DNA of 64,000 bases. Origin: Rhodocyclaceae bacterium (GTDB lineage Bacteria; Pseudomonadota; Gammaproteobacteria; Burkholderiales; Rhodocyclaceae). Positions 1 through 9,814 of this stretch are shown here, in pieces (the stretch's first letter is position 1; every line of letters starts with the position of its first letter). The notes below the pieces were generated by a model. That model saw only the letters and a list, made by a program, of their open reading frames with translations. It was not told the origin of the DNA and did not search any database. The DNA lies in contig JADJAS010000007.1 in assembly GCA_016704145.1 (NCBI GenBank), positions 1-64,000 on the forward strand, in the 5' to 3' direction. The position numbers were made by a program, and so were the translations under genes.

Positions 1-690
1 GTCATCCTCGAAACGATGGATCAGCAACTGGAGTGTCTCTTCAGGGCCCCAGGCTCATAAACCTGGCATAGGCCTCCACGATAGATCTTGCCGGGCCTGG
101 CGTAATCGGAATGGGCGGCTGTTCGACCCGATGCATGAAGTTCAAAAAGTGGAACTCGAACTTGATGGTGCGCCTGATCTTTGGCTCCGTCGCGGCATTG
201 CGGTAGCGCCACCAGAAGCGGATAGTAGATCGATCCCGAATCACCATAGTTCACACCGTACTTGGAAGTTCCAGGCCAGCTTCTCGCCGGCACGCGGATC
301 CTTCAGCTCCGGCTCCTGGGAACGGCCGGCTCCGCCACGTAGCCTTCGATGTCGCCGTCTTTGGCACCCAGCTTGGCCTTGCGTTGAGATTCCCAGGCGG
401 CGTCTATATATGCCTTGGGCTGCGGGAAGTCCGAGTTCCCCCGCCGATCGTGATTTCGACCCAGCCATCCTTGACCATGTCAGCCAGGCCGGGATCGAAG
501 GCGCCCTGAACTGTTTCGACGTTGGCCTTGTTGATCACGAGGCCAGGGTTGAGTCCCGGGGGAAAGCCGGAAGCCTTCTTGGTAGGAAAATCACTGTTGT
601 CCACATCCGCGTCGGAAGCGGCGGAAGCGGGGGTAGAGAGGGAAAGCGGAAGCCAGGCGAGGGGGAGAGGCCAAGGCGAGGGTATTGAGT
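1..690 (-). pseudogene. DUF1329 family protein, frameshifted and cut by the window edge
   Basis: Successive minus-strand pieces in different frames read as one DUF1329 protein. A secretory-like hydrophobic stretch with an ASA-type cleavage site lies near 620-680, followed by conserved stretches such as PGLNPGLVINKANVETVQG, DFPQPKAYIDAAWESQRK, NYGDSGSIYYPLL and RRTIKFEFHFLNFMHRV. The C-terminus lies beyond position 1. At least four or five frame changes are needed within about 650 bp, yet the residues on each side stay family-like. DUF1329 proteins are periplasmic or outer-membrane associated and are usually encoded beside DUF1302 and MMPL genes, as here. No clear start codon is visible in the signal-peptide frame. 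Whether this is decay or sequencing indels cannot be decided from one sequence. Confidence 0.6.
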
Positions 691-712
691 TCCGTGGTAA
701 TGGATCTCTCGA

Positions 713-2906
713 TCAGAACTTGTACTCGAGGGTGACGTAGAGTTCGTTTTCCCTCCAGGCGGCGCCGATGGGGCCGGCGCGAAGCGGCCGAGCGGCTCAT
801 GCCGGACAGGGTGAACGAGCCTGAAGGGAAAACCTGGGTGCTGGCGCCACTGGTGTACATGGTGTAGGGCGCGTAGGGGATTGCAGGAACGGCGGAGTCG
901 TCGAACTCCCAACGGCTCTGGTTGTCGCGGTTCTTGACGTTGGCACCGAAGGTCAGCTTGAGGTCGTCGGTCAAGCTCCACCTGCTAATCGACGGGGCGA
1001 TCGCCCAGGCGTGCGCCTTGAAGTCGCGGGGCCAGGATCAGGGTCGGGCTGACCCAGGTGCGTTCACCAAGAAGCCCTTGATCAAGAGGTGCCGATATAG
1101 TTGTTCTCCCAATGGGCATGCCGACCTTGCCGCCGGGCATGCTCTTCAACTCGTGGTCGTATGTGCCCACTTGTGCTGAAAGGTGAACAACTGCGCCGAG
1201 ATCAAGTGGTACGGTTCTCGGGTTGATGAAGGGAATGAAGGTCGGCCGGTCCACGCCGATCACCGCGGAACACCTTGTTCTCCGAGTACAGCCGCGGCCG
1301 GGCCGTGTTGGTGAAAAAAAAACTCTTCGCCTTCGGTCAAGGCGCCCTCGAGGCGGAACGTCGCGCCCAGCGTCTCGGCTGGAAGTCCATCGAGCCGCCG
1401 ATCAGGTTGACGCGCGGAAATAGACTCGAAGGCGATCAGGTTGGTGGTCGGAATGCCCTGGGCCGGGTCCGGAGAACGGCGATGCGTTGCCGTGGGCGCC
1501 GGTGAAGGGGTTGATCGCCACCTGGTTAATCGAGCGCAGGCTCGGCAGTTGCGAACGATAGGTCAGGGCATTGACCGAGAAGTTGAGGCCGCCCTGGGTA
1601 TGGACGTCCTCGAACTTCATCCCCAGTTGGTGTTGGCCAGGCTCCATTCGGGCAGGTGCACTCTGCGGATGCCGATCTGGTTCGGCCGGTAGTTGTAGGC
1701 GAACCAGACGCCATCGACCGGCGCCGGCGTGGCAGGCGCTGAAGCCGGCGAAGTTGGCCACCGTGCCGCCGTGGTCCCAGAGATTGGCCATGCCGCGGAA
1801 GAAGCAGCCAGCGTCGAGAATGACGTTGGGGCTGCCGCACTGGCCCAGGTTGTTGGGCCGGAACTTGTCGAAGTTCCACACCACCTGCAGGTTGCGCTCC
1901 TGCATGCTGCCCGAACCGCCCATCCGCCATTCGCCCTGGGCAATCCACATCGGGATGCGGATGTCCTGCAGTTCGTCGTAGATGTTGTTGCGGGAGTAAT
2001 CGACCGGGTTGATGACGTCGAGCACCCGGAACAGGTCGGTGCGGCCCCAGACCACCTGCTGCCGGCCCAGCTTGAGGAAGAAGTTGCCGCCGTCGGCCAG
2101 GTCGAAGGTCTTCTTGGCATAGAGTTCGCGAATGAAGTCGGCCCGGTCGTTGAACTCGGGCGCCTCCAGTTCGGAGAGCTTCTTGTCGCCATAGCCGCCA
2201 AAGTCGCGGCAGCCGCGCTTGTCCTTGTCGCACGGCCGCACCGGTACGGCAAAGGCCACGCCCGATCCGGTCCGGTTCCAGCGCTCACCCAGGAGTTGCA
2301 GGCCGGCCCCCGAGCCATAGACCGCCGGCGGCGTCGCCAGGTTGCCATAGTTGGGATCGATGAACTTGTTCACGCCCGGCCCGCCGCCCGGTCGCCCAAG
2401 TTGGGCAGCCCCGCGCCGGCCTGGATGACATCCACCACGGTAAAGCCCACCACCGCCAAATGGCACGGTGGCACCGTAATGAACATGTACGGGCGAGGGC
2501 CCGAACAGCCCCACCGACTGGGCCACCGGCCCGGCCGTGTTGGGAATCCGCACGTCGGCCGCGGTCTTGCTGCCGGCGTCCTTGCCGTATTCGTCCTCGT
2601 TGAGCCGATAGACGCCGTCCCAGGTGCCGCGCAGGATGCCCCGCACCGCCCAGCCGTCACCCACCTTCTTGTCGGCCTCGACCTGCAAGGTGTTCCTGAA
2701 CTTCGACAGCCCGACCCGGTCCCCGCTCTTGTCCTTGTGCCCCGGAAGCGCGTGTCGTTCTCGTAATAGACATCGACCCGCCAGGGCTCGACATCGCCGC
2801 CCAGCGACGGCAAGTTGTTCGCCCGCGCCGGTAGCGAGCCCAGTCCCGCCAGCGCCAGCGCCGTCGCCACCACCATCCGCTTCCTGTTCATCCGCTCGAT
2901 CTTCAT
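713..2906 (-). pseudogene. DUF1302 family outer-membrane protein, frameshifted
   Basis: It starts with ATG at 2906 behind a purine-rich GGAGGAGGACAG ribosome site and a signal peptide ending near PARA. It ends at TGA (713-715) after LYVTLEYKF; a terminal Phe is the usual C-terminal signature of an outer-membrane beta-barrel. Between these, the DUF1302-like sequence (KVGDGWAVRGILRGTWDGVY, GRQQVVWGRTDLFRVLDVIN, FNDRADFIRELY) is spread over several frames. Shifts fall near 2745, between 2370 and 2500, near 1720, 1400-1450, 1240-1300 and around 980. A run of nine A lies at about 1314-1322. The residues look conserved, so sequencing indels are plausible. DUF1302 proteins are envelope barrels of unknown exact role, often with MMPL exporters and found in hydrophobic-compound degraders. 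Confidence 0.65.
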
Positions 2907-2930
2907 CGCTGTCCTCCTCCTCTAAGGAGT

Positions 2931-5363
2931 TTACCCCGCCTTCACCCCCGCCAGACCGCCACCGTTCGCCGCGCGTCTTCCTCCAGCACGCCATCCGCGT
3001 CGTAATGCGTGGCCACCCCACGAAGTGCGGCTTGAACACGACGCACCAGGCCGGCACGATCAGCATGGCGGCAATGGCATTGACGACCAGCATGAACGAC
3101 AGCAGGATGGCCGCGTCCGACTGGAACCACCGGTCCGACAGAAATATCCACATGATCACCCCGGCAATCAGCGTCGCCGCGCGTGAACAGACGGCGTAAC
3201 CCGTGGTGGCCACCGCATTGACCACCGCCCGGTGAATGTTCCGGGTGGCCGCCATTTCTCGCGGATGCGTCCACGAAATAGACGGCATAGTCGATGCCCA
3301 TTTCACCCCCCGACGGCGATCACCGGCACGGTATTGACGTTGATGCCGATGTGGGCGGCGCCCATGTAGGCATAGGTCATCACCGTGGCGAACAGCATGG
3401 GCAACACCATCAGCCAGCCGGCGTGCCACGACTGGTAGTACAGCATGACCAGGGCAAAGGCCAGGATCATCACCGCCGGGATGATGATCATGTGGTCCCG
3501 GTGCAGGGCCTGGTTGGCCGCCGCCGTGACGCCGATGATGCCGCCCCCCAGTTCAATGTGCAGCCCGGGCACGTCCCGCTCGATCTGCTTGATGCCCGCC
3601 TCGGCCAGGGCCACCACCCGGTTGATGGTGTCGGCCTGGTGGGCCCTTGTAGAAGAACACCATGTTGGCTTCGTTCTCGTCGGGACTGATGAATTCCTTC
3701 AGGGCCCCCGGTATCGGACTGCTGGCCATGTAGGCAAACATCAGGCCGCCCACTTCCTCGGCATTGTCCGGCAGCTGCATCCAGCGCGGGTCGTCGTTGT
3801 GGGTCAGCCGGTTCACCACCCGCACCACCCCGGAATGGCCTTGGTGCCGCCCAGACCGGATCGGCCAGCATGTGCGCCTGAAAGCGCTCGATGGCGGCCA
3901 TGACGTCCGGCCGCTTGATGCCGCCCTTCTCGTCGGTACGCGCCACCACGTGCAATTCCTCGGAGCCAGGGAACAGGTGTTGATGGCCTGGGTCGATCGG
4001 TTGTAGTCGTGGTGCCGGTGCAGCAGCGGGCTGCCCGCCTCGGATTCGCCCAGCTGCACCCGGGCAATGAACCAGCCGCCGCCAATGGCGCACAGCGCCG
4101 CCACGGCCAGGATGGCCCGCGCGCCACCGTCGGTGCCGCCGGTCATGGCCATGGCCCGGCCCAGCAGGTTGCGCACGCCTTCGTTCTTGTTCTCCATCTC
4201 CCGCGGCTGCGGCAGGATGGTCAGCGCCAGCGGTACCATGAAGTGCACGGTGAAGATGACCGAGAAGCCCCAGAAGCCGGCCGCCAGACCCAGCTTGTGG
4301 TTGAAGGGGCGGCACCCAGCATGAGCACGGCTATGCCGACCGCGTCCACGATGATGGCCAGACTGCCCGGCCGGAACAGGGCATCGAGGGCGTTGCGCGC
4401 CGCCTTGGCGCCGTGGTGGGTCTTGGCCAGTTCTTCGTAGTAGCGCGCCACCAGCTGGACGCCGTGGGAGGTGGCGCGGGCGGCAATGAGGAAGGGAATG
4501 GGCAGGGAGAGGGGCTCGAGGTTGATGCCCATCAGCGCCATGAACCCCAGACCCCAGATCGAGGACAGCGCTATGCCCAAGAGCGGCAGGGCAATGCCGT
4601 ACAGCCGCCGGAAATAGACGATCAAGAGCGTCGCCAGCAGCGCCAGGGTCCAGGCCAGAATGCCCAGAATCTGGTTGAGGTAGGTATAGACCCAGCCGGT
4701 GAGCACGGGATTGCCGGTGACGTGGATCTTGTGCCCGGGCCGCGCCAGGCTTTCCCGCACTTTCTGGAGTTCGGCGAAGGTCTTGACGTAGTCGAGGTCG
4801 GCTTCGTTGAGCTGGGCCTTGATCAGCGCAGCCTTGAGATCGGGCGAGACCAGAAGACCGTAGATGGTGGGGTTGGCAATGACGTCCTTCTTCATCCGCT
4901 CGAACTCGGCCGCCGTCCGGTTGCCCTTCAGCGGGTCGTAGTACGGCTCGGACATAAAGTTGCCTTCGGCGCTGAGATAGACCTTGCGCGCGGTCCGGTG
5001 CGTCAGGCTGGCCACCAGGTTGTGGTTGACGCTGGGCAGGTTGTCCATCCCCTGGGTGGCTTCATGCACCAGCTTGAGCGTGGCATCGTTAAAAATGGTG
5101 CCTTGCTCGACTTCAATGGCCATGACGATCTGGTTGGCGCCGCCAAAGCCTTCCTTGATCCGGTTGTATACCTTGATGTAGGCATGCTGTTGCGGCAGCA
5201 GGTCGGCAAAGTCGGAATACACCCGCAGCTTGGGCAGAAACAGACTCCAGGCCAGGGTGGCGGCTAGAATCAGCCCAAGCACGATCTTGGGATTGGCAAA
5301 CAGCCATTCCTCGCCAACGTGCAGGCCATGGGTGATGCGCTGGCGCAGCCCACCGCCACTCAT
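2931..5363 (-). pseudogene. MMPL/RND-superfamily transporter, frameshifted in its C-terminal half
   Basis: ATG at 5363 overlaps the TGA of the upstream Ycf48-like gene (ATGA). The N-terminal half (5363 to about 4300) is intact: a cytoplasmic lead, a first membrane segment (IVLGLILAATLAWSLFLP), a large periplasmic domain (SDFADLLPQQHAYIKVYNRI) and a transmembrane bundle (GILAWTLALLATLLIVYF, IPFLIAARATSHGVQL). Beyond about 4310 the reading frame changes at least five times (near 4310, 3980, 3850, 3645 and 3300), while RND-type segments such as VMLYYQSWHAGWLMVLPML and GMGIDYAVYFVD stay recognisable. The stop TAA is at 2931-2933. The family exports lipids or hydrophobic molecules and is typically encoded with DUF1302, DUF1329 and Ycf48-like genes, as here. 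Confidence 0.65.
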
Positions 5364-6334
5364 GCGCCCGCTCCTGGCGTGATCGCCACGACCCGCAAGC
5401 CGCCCGGCCCACCGATGACGATGCCTCCCGCGACGCTGGCCGCCGAACCCAGAAACGCCGGCACGGCATCCGGGTACGGCACCGACCGCCATTGGCCTTC
5501 TTCCAGCCGGGCAATGACACCGCCGGCGCCAACGCCATAAGGCCGGCCTTCGTGCAGAAACAGCCGGTAGAGCGCCGCACCGCTGGGGTTGGCCATCCGG
5601 CTCCAGGTCTTGCCCCCATCGACGGTATGCAGCATTTGCCCGGCGATGCCGCTGGCGAAGCCTTCGTTGCGGTCGAGAAAGAGGGCGGCGTAGGGGTAAA
5701 ACTCGCCCGGAATCTGGCTCAGCTTGCGCCAGCTCTCGCCGCCATCGTCGGTGACCACGACGTAACCAAATTCGCCCAGAACAAAACCGTGCCGGTCATC
5801 AACAAACTGGACCGTGGTGAATTGAACGTCTTCTTGCAGGTCAGTCACCGTCCAGCTGACTCCCCGGTCACCACTGACCGCTATCCTGGCCCCAGACCCC
5901 ACCACCCACCACCGGCCCCGACCATCACAGGTGACCGCCAGCGGTACCCGCGGCTTGTCCAACTCGGCGCTCCGCCATGCCTGACCTTGCCGATCGCCAC
6001 TCCAAACCTTGTGGTTGAAGTCAATCCCGACAAACCCGCCGTCCGGACATGCCGCCAGACCCATCACACTGGCCCCCACCAAATTCTCCCGCCGCCAGCT
6101 CTTCCCACCATCCGCCGATACCACCACCGCCCCCGCCTGACTCCCACCCACCATCACCTCACCATTCCACCCCAGCGCCTGTATCACGTCATAGCGCTTC
6201 AGCGGCTTGAGGCTTTCCTCTTGAACCGGCAGGGAATCAATGGGAGAGCCACAGGAGGCACACACGGAAACCGCCGCCAGCGCCATTAGCGGCTTGAACT
6301 TTCTCGACGACAAAGACCGGTGCCGAATCACCAA
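5360..6334 (-). CDS. Ycf48/BNR-repeat beta-propeller protein, exported
   Basis: About 324 residues. The N-terminus carries a basic region and a hydrophobic segment (PLMALAAVSVCASCG), giving a signal peptide that may be lipoprotein-like, although the lipobox is imperfect. Repeated Asp-box/BNR motifs follow (DGGKSWRREN, DRGVSWTVTD, DGGESWRKLS, DGGKTWSRMA), as in the Ycf48/HCF136 beta-propeller family. Translation can begin at TTG 6334 or GTG 6331, both shortly after a strong AGGAGG. Its stop overlaps the transporter start by four bases, so the two are translationally coupled. In this common gene set the protein is assumed to be a periplasmic accessory of the MMPL system. The exact function is unknown. 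Confidence 0.75.
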   Translation of the reverse strand: MVIRHRSLSSRKFKPLMALAAVSVCASCGSPIDSLPVQEESLKPLKRYDVIQALGWNGEVMVGGSQAGAVVVSADGGKSWRRENLVGASVMGLAACPDGGFVGIDFNHKVWSGDRQGQAWRSAELDKPRVPLAVTCDGRGRWWVVGSGARIAVSGDRGVSWTVTDLQEDVQFTTVQFVDDRHGFVLGEFGYVVVTDDGGESWRKLSQIPGEFYPYAALFLDRNEGFASGIAGQMLHTVDGGKTWSRMANPSGAALYRLFLHEGRPYGVGAGGVIARLEEGQWRSVPYPDAVPAFLGSAASVAGGIVIGGPGGLRVVAITPGAGA

Positions 6335-6441
6335 GACAAACCTCCTGTTGCGAATATAAGCCCGATTGGAGCAGGCCAGAGGTTAAGTTCGGCTCGATGC
6401 GCGTTCTATCCAAATAACGCTGCGATTATCCAACAACTGCT

Positions 6442-6474
6442 GAGGTTTCCTGCTGCATGGCAGCAGGAAACCTC
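6442..6474. repeat. Perfect 15-bp inverted repeat with 3-nt spacer
   Basis: GAGGTTTCCTGCTGC, then ATG, then the exact reverse complement. It lies 23 bases beyond the stop of the M24-family gene and upstream of the Ycf48-like gene, both transcribed leftwards. As RNA it would form a very stable hairpin at the end of the 20.3-6.5 kb catabolic block. No U-tract follows on either strand, so it could be a processing or stabilising 3' hairpin, a weak terminator or a protein-binding palindrome. It is the only notable element in the 162-bp gap 6335-6496. Confidence 0.6.
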
Positions 6475-6496
6475 ACCGCCAGAACGGGCTCACGTC

Positions 6497-7651
6497 CTAG
6501 AAAGAGGTTTCTCCACCCGAGTAAACCTTGATCGGCACACCGGACATGGCCTCGCCCCCATTCTTGCCGACACGATAAGTTTCCTGGAAGTAGAGCGAAT
6601 GCGTTCTGTCATCCGTCATGATGTGAGGATGCATCGAGCAGACCATGTTCTCCGGCAGCACGAAATCATATCCTTCGCCGATCCGGGGCATCTCGATCAT
6701 CGTCATGCCGATGGAATGACCTGAGACATGACCAAGGCGATAGCCCCGGTCATGAAAAGGCTTCGAACAGGCGCGATGAACATCGACTGCCGTATTGCCC
6801 GCCTTCATGTGCTCCTTCGCCAGATCGTGAAACTCCTGATAGGCGGAGAACATCTCTTGGGTGGTCGCGTCAATCCCCCTGGGCGCCAACACTCGCGAAA
6901 ACTCCACCCAATGCCCGCCCTCGCCAGCGATCTCGAGACCATAAACCATGGCATCGGAGTCCTGAACCCGCCGGCCAGTCGGGAACACCATCTGCGGTTG
7001 GATGGATCCATTCGGTCCGGTGCAGATCATATCCATCGTCTTGCGCGCCGTGCCGGCCCCGGCAAAAATGTCTTCGGCGATGCCCATCAACCGGGCTTCG
7101 GTCATCCCCTCCTTGTAGGCACCAAGCACCGCAAGCACGCCTGCCTTGTTGATGGCCATGGAATGCCGCACGGAGGCGATTTCCTCCTCGCTCTTCTGCG
7201 CCCGCGCGTAATCAAACGGGATATCGAAGTCGATCAGGTCGAAACCGGCCTTTTGCAGCGCGGCATAATCGCGCACCGTCATGATGTACTCGAGGCCATA
7301 CACACCGACTTTTCGCGCGCCTCGGTCCTTCAGAAAATCGGCCATCCAGTCGCCGCAGTGCGCCGGAAATTCCCGTTTTTCTATGAAAGTGGCACTATGA
7401 TCGCCAACCCAGGTGGCCTCCCGGGGGAACACCGCGACGGGATCCCCGGCAAGAGGAATGACGACGTAGGCATAGCGATGCAGGATGTGGAAGCCGCACA
7501 TGTAGCGGACCGCGCCTTCGAAGCCGGTATATTCGCTGCCACTGACGATCAGGTAATCGAGGCCGGCTGATTGCATCGCCTTGCGAACATTGGTGTAGCG
7601 CCGCTCGATCTCTCCCTTGCTCGGCGTGAAGGGGCTGATGTACTTGTCCAT
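6497..7651 (-). CDS. M24 (pita-bread fold) hydrolase, creatinase/aminopeptidase P-like
   Basis: 384 residues, with an N-terminal creatinase-type domain (residues 1-150) and a C-terminal pita-bread domain (about 155-384). The family includes Xaa-Pro aminopeptidases, creatinase and ectoine hydrolase, all acting on C-N bonds. The five-ligand dimetal site is not canonical. The two usual Asp positions read Glu (GLEIAGEGGHW and VEFSRV), the usual Glu in the MV.T.EPG segment is His (MVCSMHPHI), while the GHVSGHSIGM His and the QETYRV Glu are kept. Creatinase, which is metal-free, has likewise lost metal ligands, so a non-peptidase amidino- or amidohydrolase is plausible. It is the last gene of the leftward catabolic block, two bases after the ketopantoate-reductase-like gene. 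Confidence 0.75.
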   Translation of the reverse strand: MDKYISPFTPSKGEIERRYTNVRKAMQSAGLDYLIVSGSEYTGFEGAVRYMCGFHILHRYAYVVIPLAGDPVAVFPREATWVGDHSATFIEKREFPAHCGDWMADFLKDRGARKVGVYGLEYIMTVRDYAALQKAGFDLIDFDIPFDYARAQKSEEEIASVRHSMAINKAGVLAVLGAYKEGMTEARLMGIAEDIFAGAGTARKTMDMICTGPNGSIQPQMVFPTGRRVQDSDAMVYGLEIAGEGGHWVEFSRVLAPRGIDATTQEMFSAYQEFHDLAKEHMKAGNTAVDVHRACSKPFHDRGYRLGHVSGHSIGMTMIEMPRIGEGYDFVLPENMVCSMHPHIMTDDRTHSLYFQETYRVGKNGGEAMSGVPIKVYSGGETSF

Positions 7652-7653
7652 GC

Positions 7654-8568
7654 TTAATCCTTCAGGGTCCAGGAAAACTCGAGGCCCTTGATCATCACCG
7701 TCATGGCGTCATTAAGGGGGGTTGGCACTCCGATCTCCTTGCCTATCTTGGCTATGCCGCCATTGAGGGCATCCACCTCGGTCGCGCGATGCGCCAGGAC
7801 GTCCTGCAACATGCTCGGCTTGTGCTTGTAGGCGACCTGCTTGCCATACTCGAGCAATGCGACCGGATCGCCATCCAGCGTCACGCCCAGCGCCTTCGAC
7901 ACGGCGATGCCTTCTTCAGCCAGGGCCGACATGACCGGCCATACCTGCTCGCAGGCGATGCCGTGCGGCAGGCGGGTCAGCGCGCCCATGGCATTCGACG
8001 CCGAGTTGAAGATCAGCTTGGTCCAGAGGGCTCCACGCGAATCCTCCATCGGCAAACAGATCATGCCGCCCCGGTTGATCGCATCGGCGAGTCGATTGAC
8101 TTCCTGCATGGAAGCCGGCTTGGGCAGGAACGGCCCGATCCACGTCTTGCCGCCAGTATCCTGATTGACGACGCCAGGCGCGGTAATGTGGCCCGCTGGA
8201 AATGTGGTTCCCATGATGACGCGGGGAACATACTCGGCGATGATCTCCTCGTTGCCCACGCCATTCTGCACGGAACAGACCGCGCCATCCCGAAAGATGT
8301 CGGCGGTCGCCTCCATCGCGGCCCTGGTATGCAGGGTCTTCGCCGCGATGATGCCAAACTCGCACGCGGGAATCTCCCGGACTTCGGATCTCGCCTTGAC
8401 CGGCGCAACGAAATCGGCCAGCCCGGTCAGCCGCAGGCCATTTCTGTTGATGGCATCGACATGTTCCCGATTCGGGTCGTAAGCCCAGACTTCCACATCT
8501 GGCAATTTCGCCAGATGGGCGCCAAACAAGCTACCGATTGCGCCACAACCAATGATGCAGACTTTCAT
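7654..8568 (-). CDS. Ketopantoate reductase (PanE/ApbA) family oxidoreductase, copy 2
   Basis: 304 residues. The N-terminal Rossmann fold begins with GCGAIGSLFGAHL (residues 8-20). The C-terminal helical ApbA_C domain contains TKLIFNSASNAMGALT, which carries the family catalytic Lys. PanE reduces 2-dehydropantoate with NADPH, but catabolic relatives reduce other 2-oxo or beta-formyl acids. A tandem paralogue lies directly upstream (8581-9549), and both sit between an acyl-CoA dehydrogenase and an M24 hydrolase. This makes a catabolic role more likely than pantothenate synthesis. The substrate is unknown. Confidence 0.8.
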   Translation of the reverse strand: MKVCIIGCGAIGSLFGAHLAKLPDVEVWAYDPNREHVDAINRNGLRLTGLADFVAPVKARSEVREIPACEFGIIAAKTLHTRAAMEATADIFRDGAVCSVQNGVGNEEIIAEYVPRVIMGTTFPAGHITAPGVVNQDTGGKTWIGPFLPKPASMQEVNRLADAINRGGMICLPMEDSRGALWTKLIFNSASNAMGALTRLPHGIACEQVWPVMSALAEEGIAVSKALGVTLDGDPVALLEYGKQVAYKHKPSMLQDVLAHRATEVDALNGGIAKIGKEIGVPTPLNDAMTVMIKGLEFSWTLKD

Positions 8569-8580
8569 GTGTTCACCTGT

Positions 8581-9549
8581 TCAGTGTTGATTAAGCTTCC
8601 AACTCGCCTCCCGCGCCTTGACCAAGCGATACATCGTTTCGCTAATTGGCACCGGCACTCCTACCGCCGCGGCTGCTCGCACGATGGACCCCGTAATCCA
8701 GTCCACTTCGGTCAACCGCTTCGCCCGCACATCCTCCAGCATCGACGGGGCATGGGCGTAATCATCATTTCCAGTTTGCCCGTGACTGGTCGCCTCGACG
8801 TTCATTTCCCAAGGATCCTCGAACAACACAATCCCTTGCGCCGCGGCAACGCGCTTGCCTTCATCCATCATGGCGAATACCAGGTGTCCGAGATCGGTAA
8901 GCGCCTCTCGACAAGCAAAGGCCTTGACGTGAGGCAGGTCCGTGACGGCGGAAATGCTGTTCACTGCGGCATTGAAAATCAGCTTCGACCATTGTGCCGG
9001 CAACAGATCCGGGAATGCCCGGGCTTTCAAACCCGAGTGTTCTATCAACTGCTCAATCTGCCTGACCTGCTCGAAGGTGGCAGCGCCCTTGGCCCATGGC
9101 CCCATCCAGGTCGCAGTGTCGAGTTCGTATTCGACATGAATGTCGGAATGCCGGTTTCCGCTCATGAAGGTCACCGCCGAAACGATCGGCCAGTCACCAT
9201 ACTTGGCGACCACCTCCTCGCAGCCGAGTCCATTCTGCACGGTCATGACCACGGCATCACGAAAATGTCCGGCCAGGCGCCGCGCGGTGTCTTCGACATC
9301 GCTGGCCTTGGTGGCGATAATGATGAGATCGACATCGCCCAGGTCGGCGGGATCGGTCGATGCGACGATCCTGCTATGCCGCTCCGTCTTGCCCGACGAC
9401 CGAAGGCCGTGCTGATTGAGTCGATCGGCATGTTCCTGGCGCCGCACAAGAACGGTTGAGTCCGCCACGCTGCCTAAATGGCAGGCAAACAGACTGCCTA
9501 TCGCTCCGGCGCCGGCGACACACGTTCTCTTGATAGGTTTGATCGTCAT
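8581..9549 (-). CDS. Ketopantoate reductase (PanE/ApbA) family oxidoreductase, copy 1
   Basis: 322 residues from ATG 9549, chosen because GAGGAAT precedes it; a longer frame to 9648 lacks a ribosome site. Visible motifs are the Rossmann signature GAGAIGSLFACHL and the catalytic-Lys region SKLIFNAAVNSISAVTDL. It is clearly homologous to its neighbour (7654-8568) but diverged, so this is an old duplication or a two-enzyme arrangement for related oxo-intermediates. The 265-bp gap 9550-9814 upstream shows no gene, so the pair may have its own promoter. NAD(P)H-dependent reduction of a 2-oxo or formyl acid is inferred from family; the substrate is unknown. Confidence 0.8.
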   Translation of the reverse strand: MTIKPIKRTCVAGAGAIGSLFACHLGSVADSTVLVRRQEHADRLNQHGLRSSGKTERHSRIVASTDPADLGDVDLIIIATKASDVEDTARRLAGHFRDAVVMTVQNGLGCEEVVAKYGDWPIVSAVTFMSGNRHSDIHVEYELDTATWMGPWAKGAATFEQVRQIEQLIEHSGLKARAFPDLLPAQWSKLIFNAAVNSISAVTDLPHVKAFACREALTDLGHLVFAMMDEGKRVAAAQGIVLFEDPWEMNVEATSHGQTGNDDYAHAPSMLEDVRAKRLTEVDWITGSIVRAAAAVGVPVPISETMYRLVKAREASWKLNQH

Positions 9550-9814
9550 GATTCCTCGATGGCTCAACAGCCGAACTCGGCGCCGGACACGGTCTTGGCG
9601 ACTCGGCGCTCGGCCAAGCATGCCTCCACATGGGTGACCGGACACCATGGATGAGTGGACAACGACCCCGACAGATTAGTCCGGGCTTTTCACGCTTGCT
9701 TGATTGCTGACGCTATCCGGATTGACTTCCGGAGCACATGCCACCCGGCCCCGTCGTCCAATATGAGCGAAAGCTGATTTTCCGAAAGTCAGCCGTGGCG
9801 CCACGCCGCCTGGC

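Noticed and set aside
1402..3429. A single 675-residue minus-strand protein
   Set aside because: The frame joins the C-terminal part of the MMPL transporter to the middle of the DUF1302 barrel through frameshifts, so it is not one real protein.
6442..6474. Classical intrinsic terminator
   Set aside because: The hairpin is perfect but no T-run follows on either strand, so I list it as an inverted repeat of open function.
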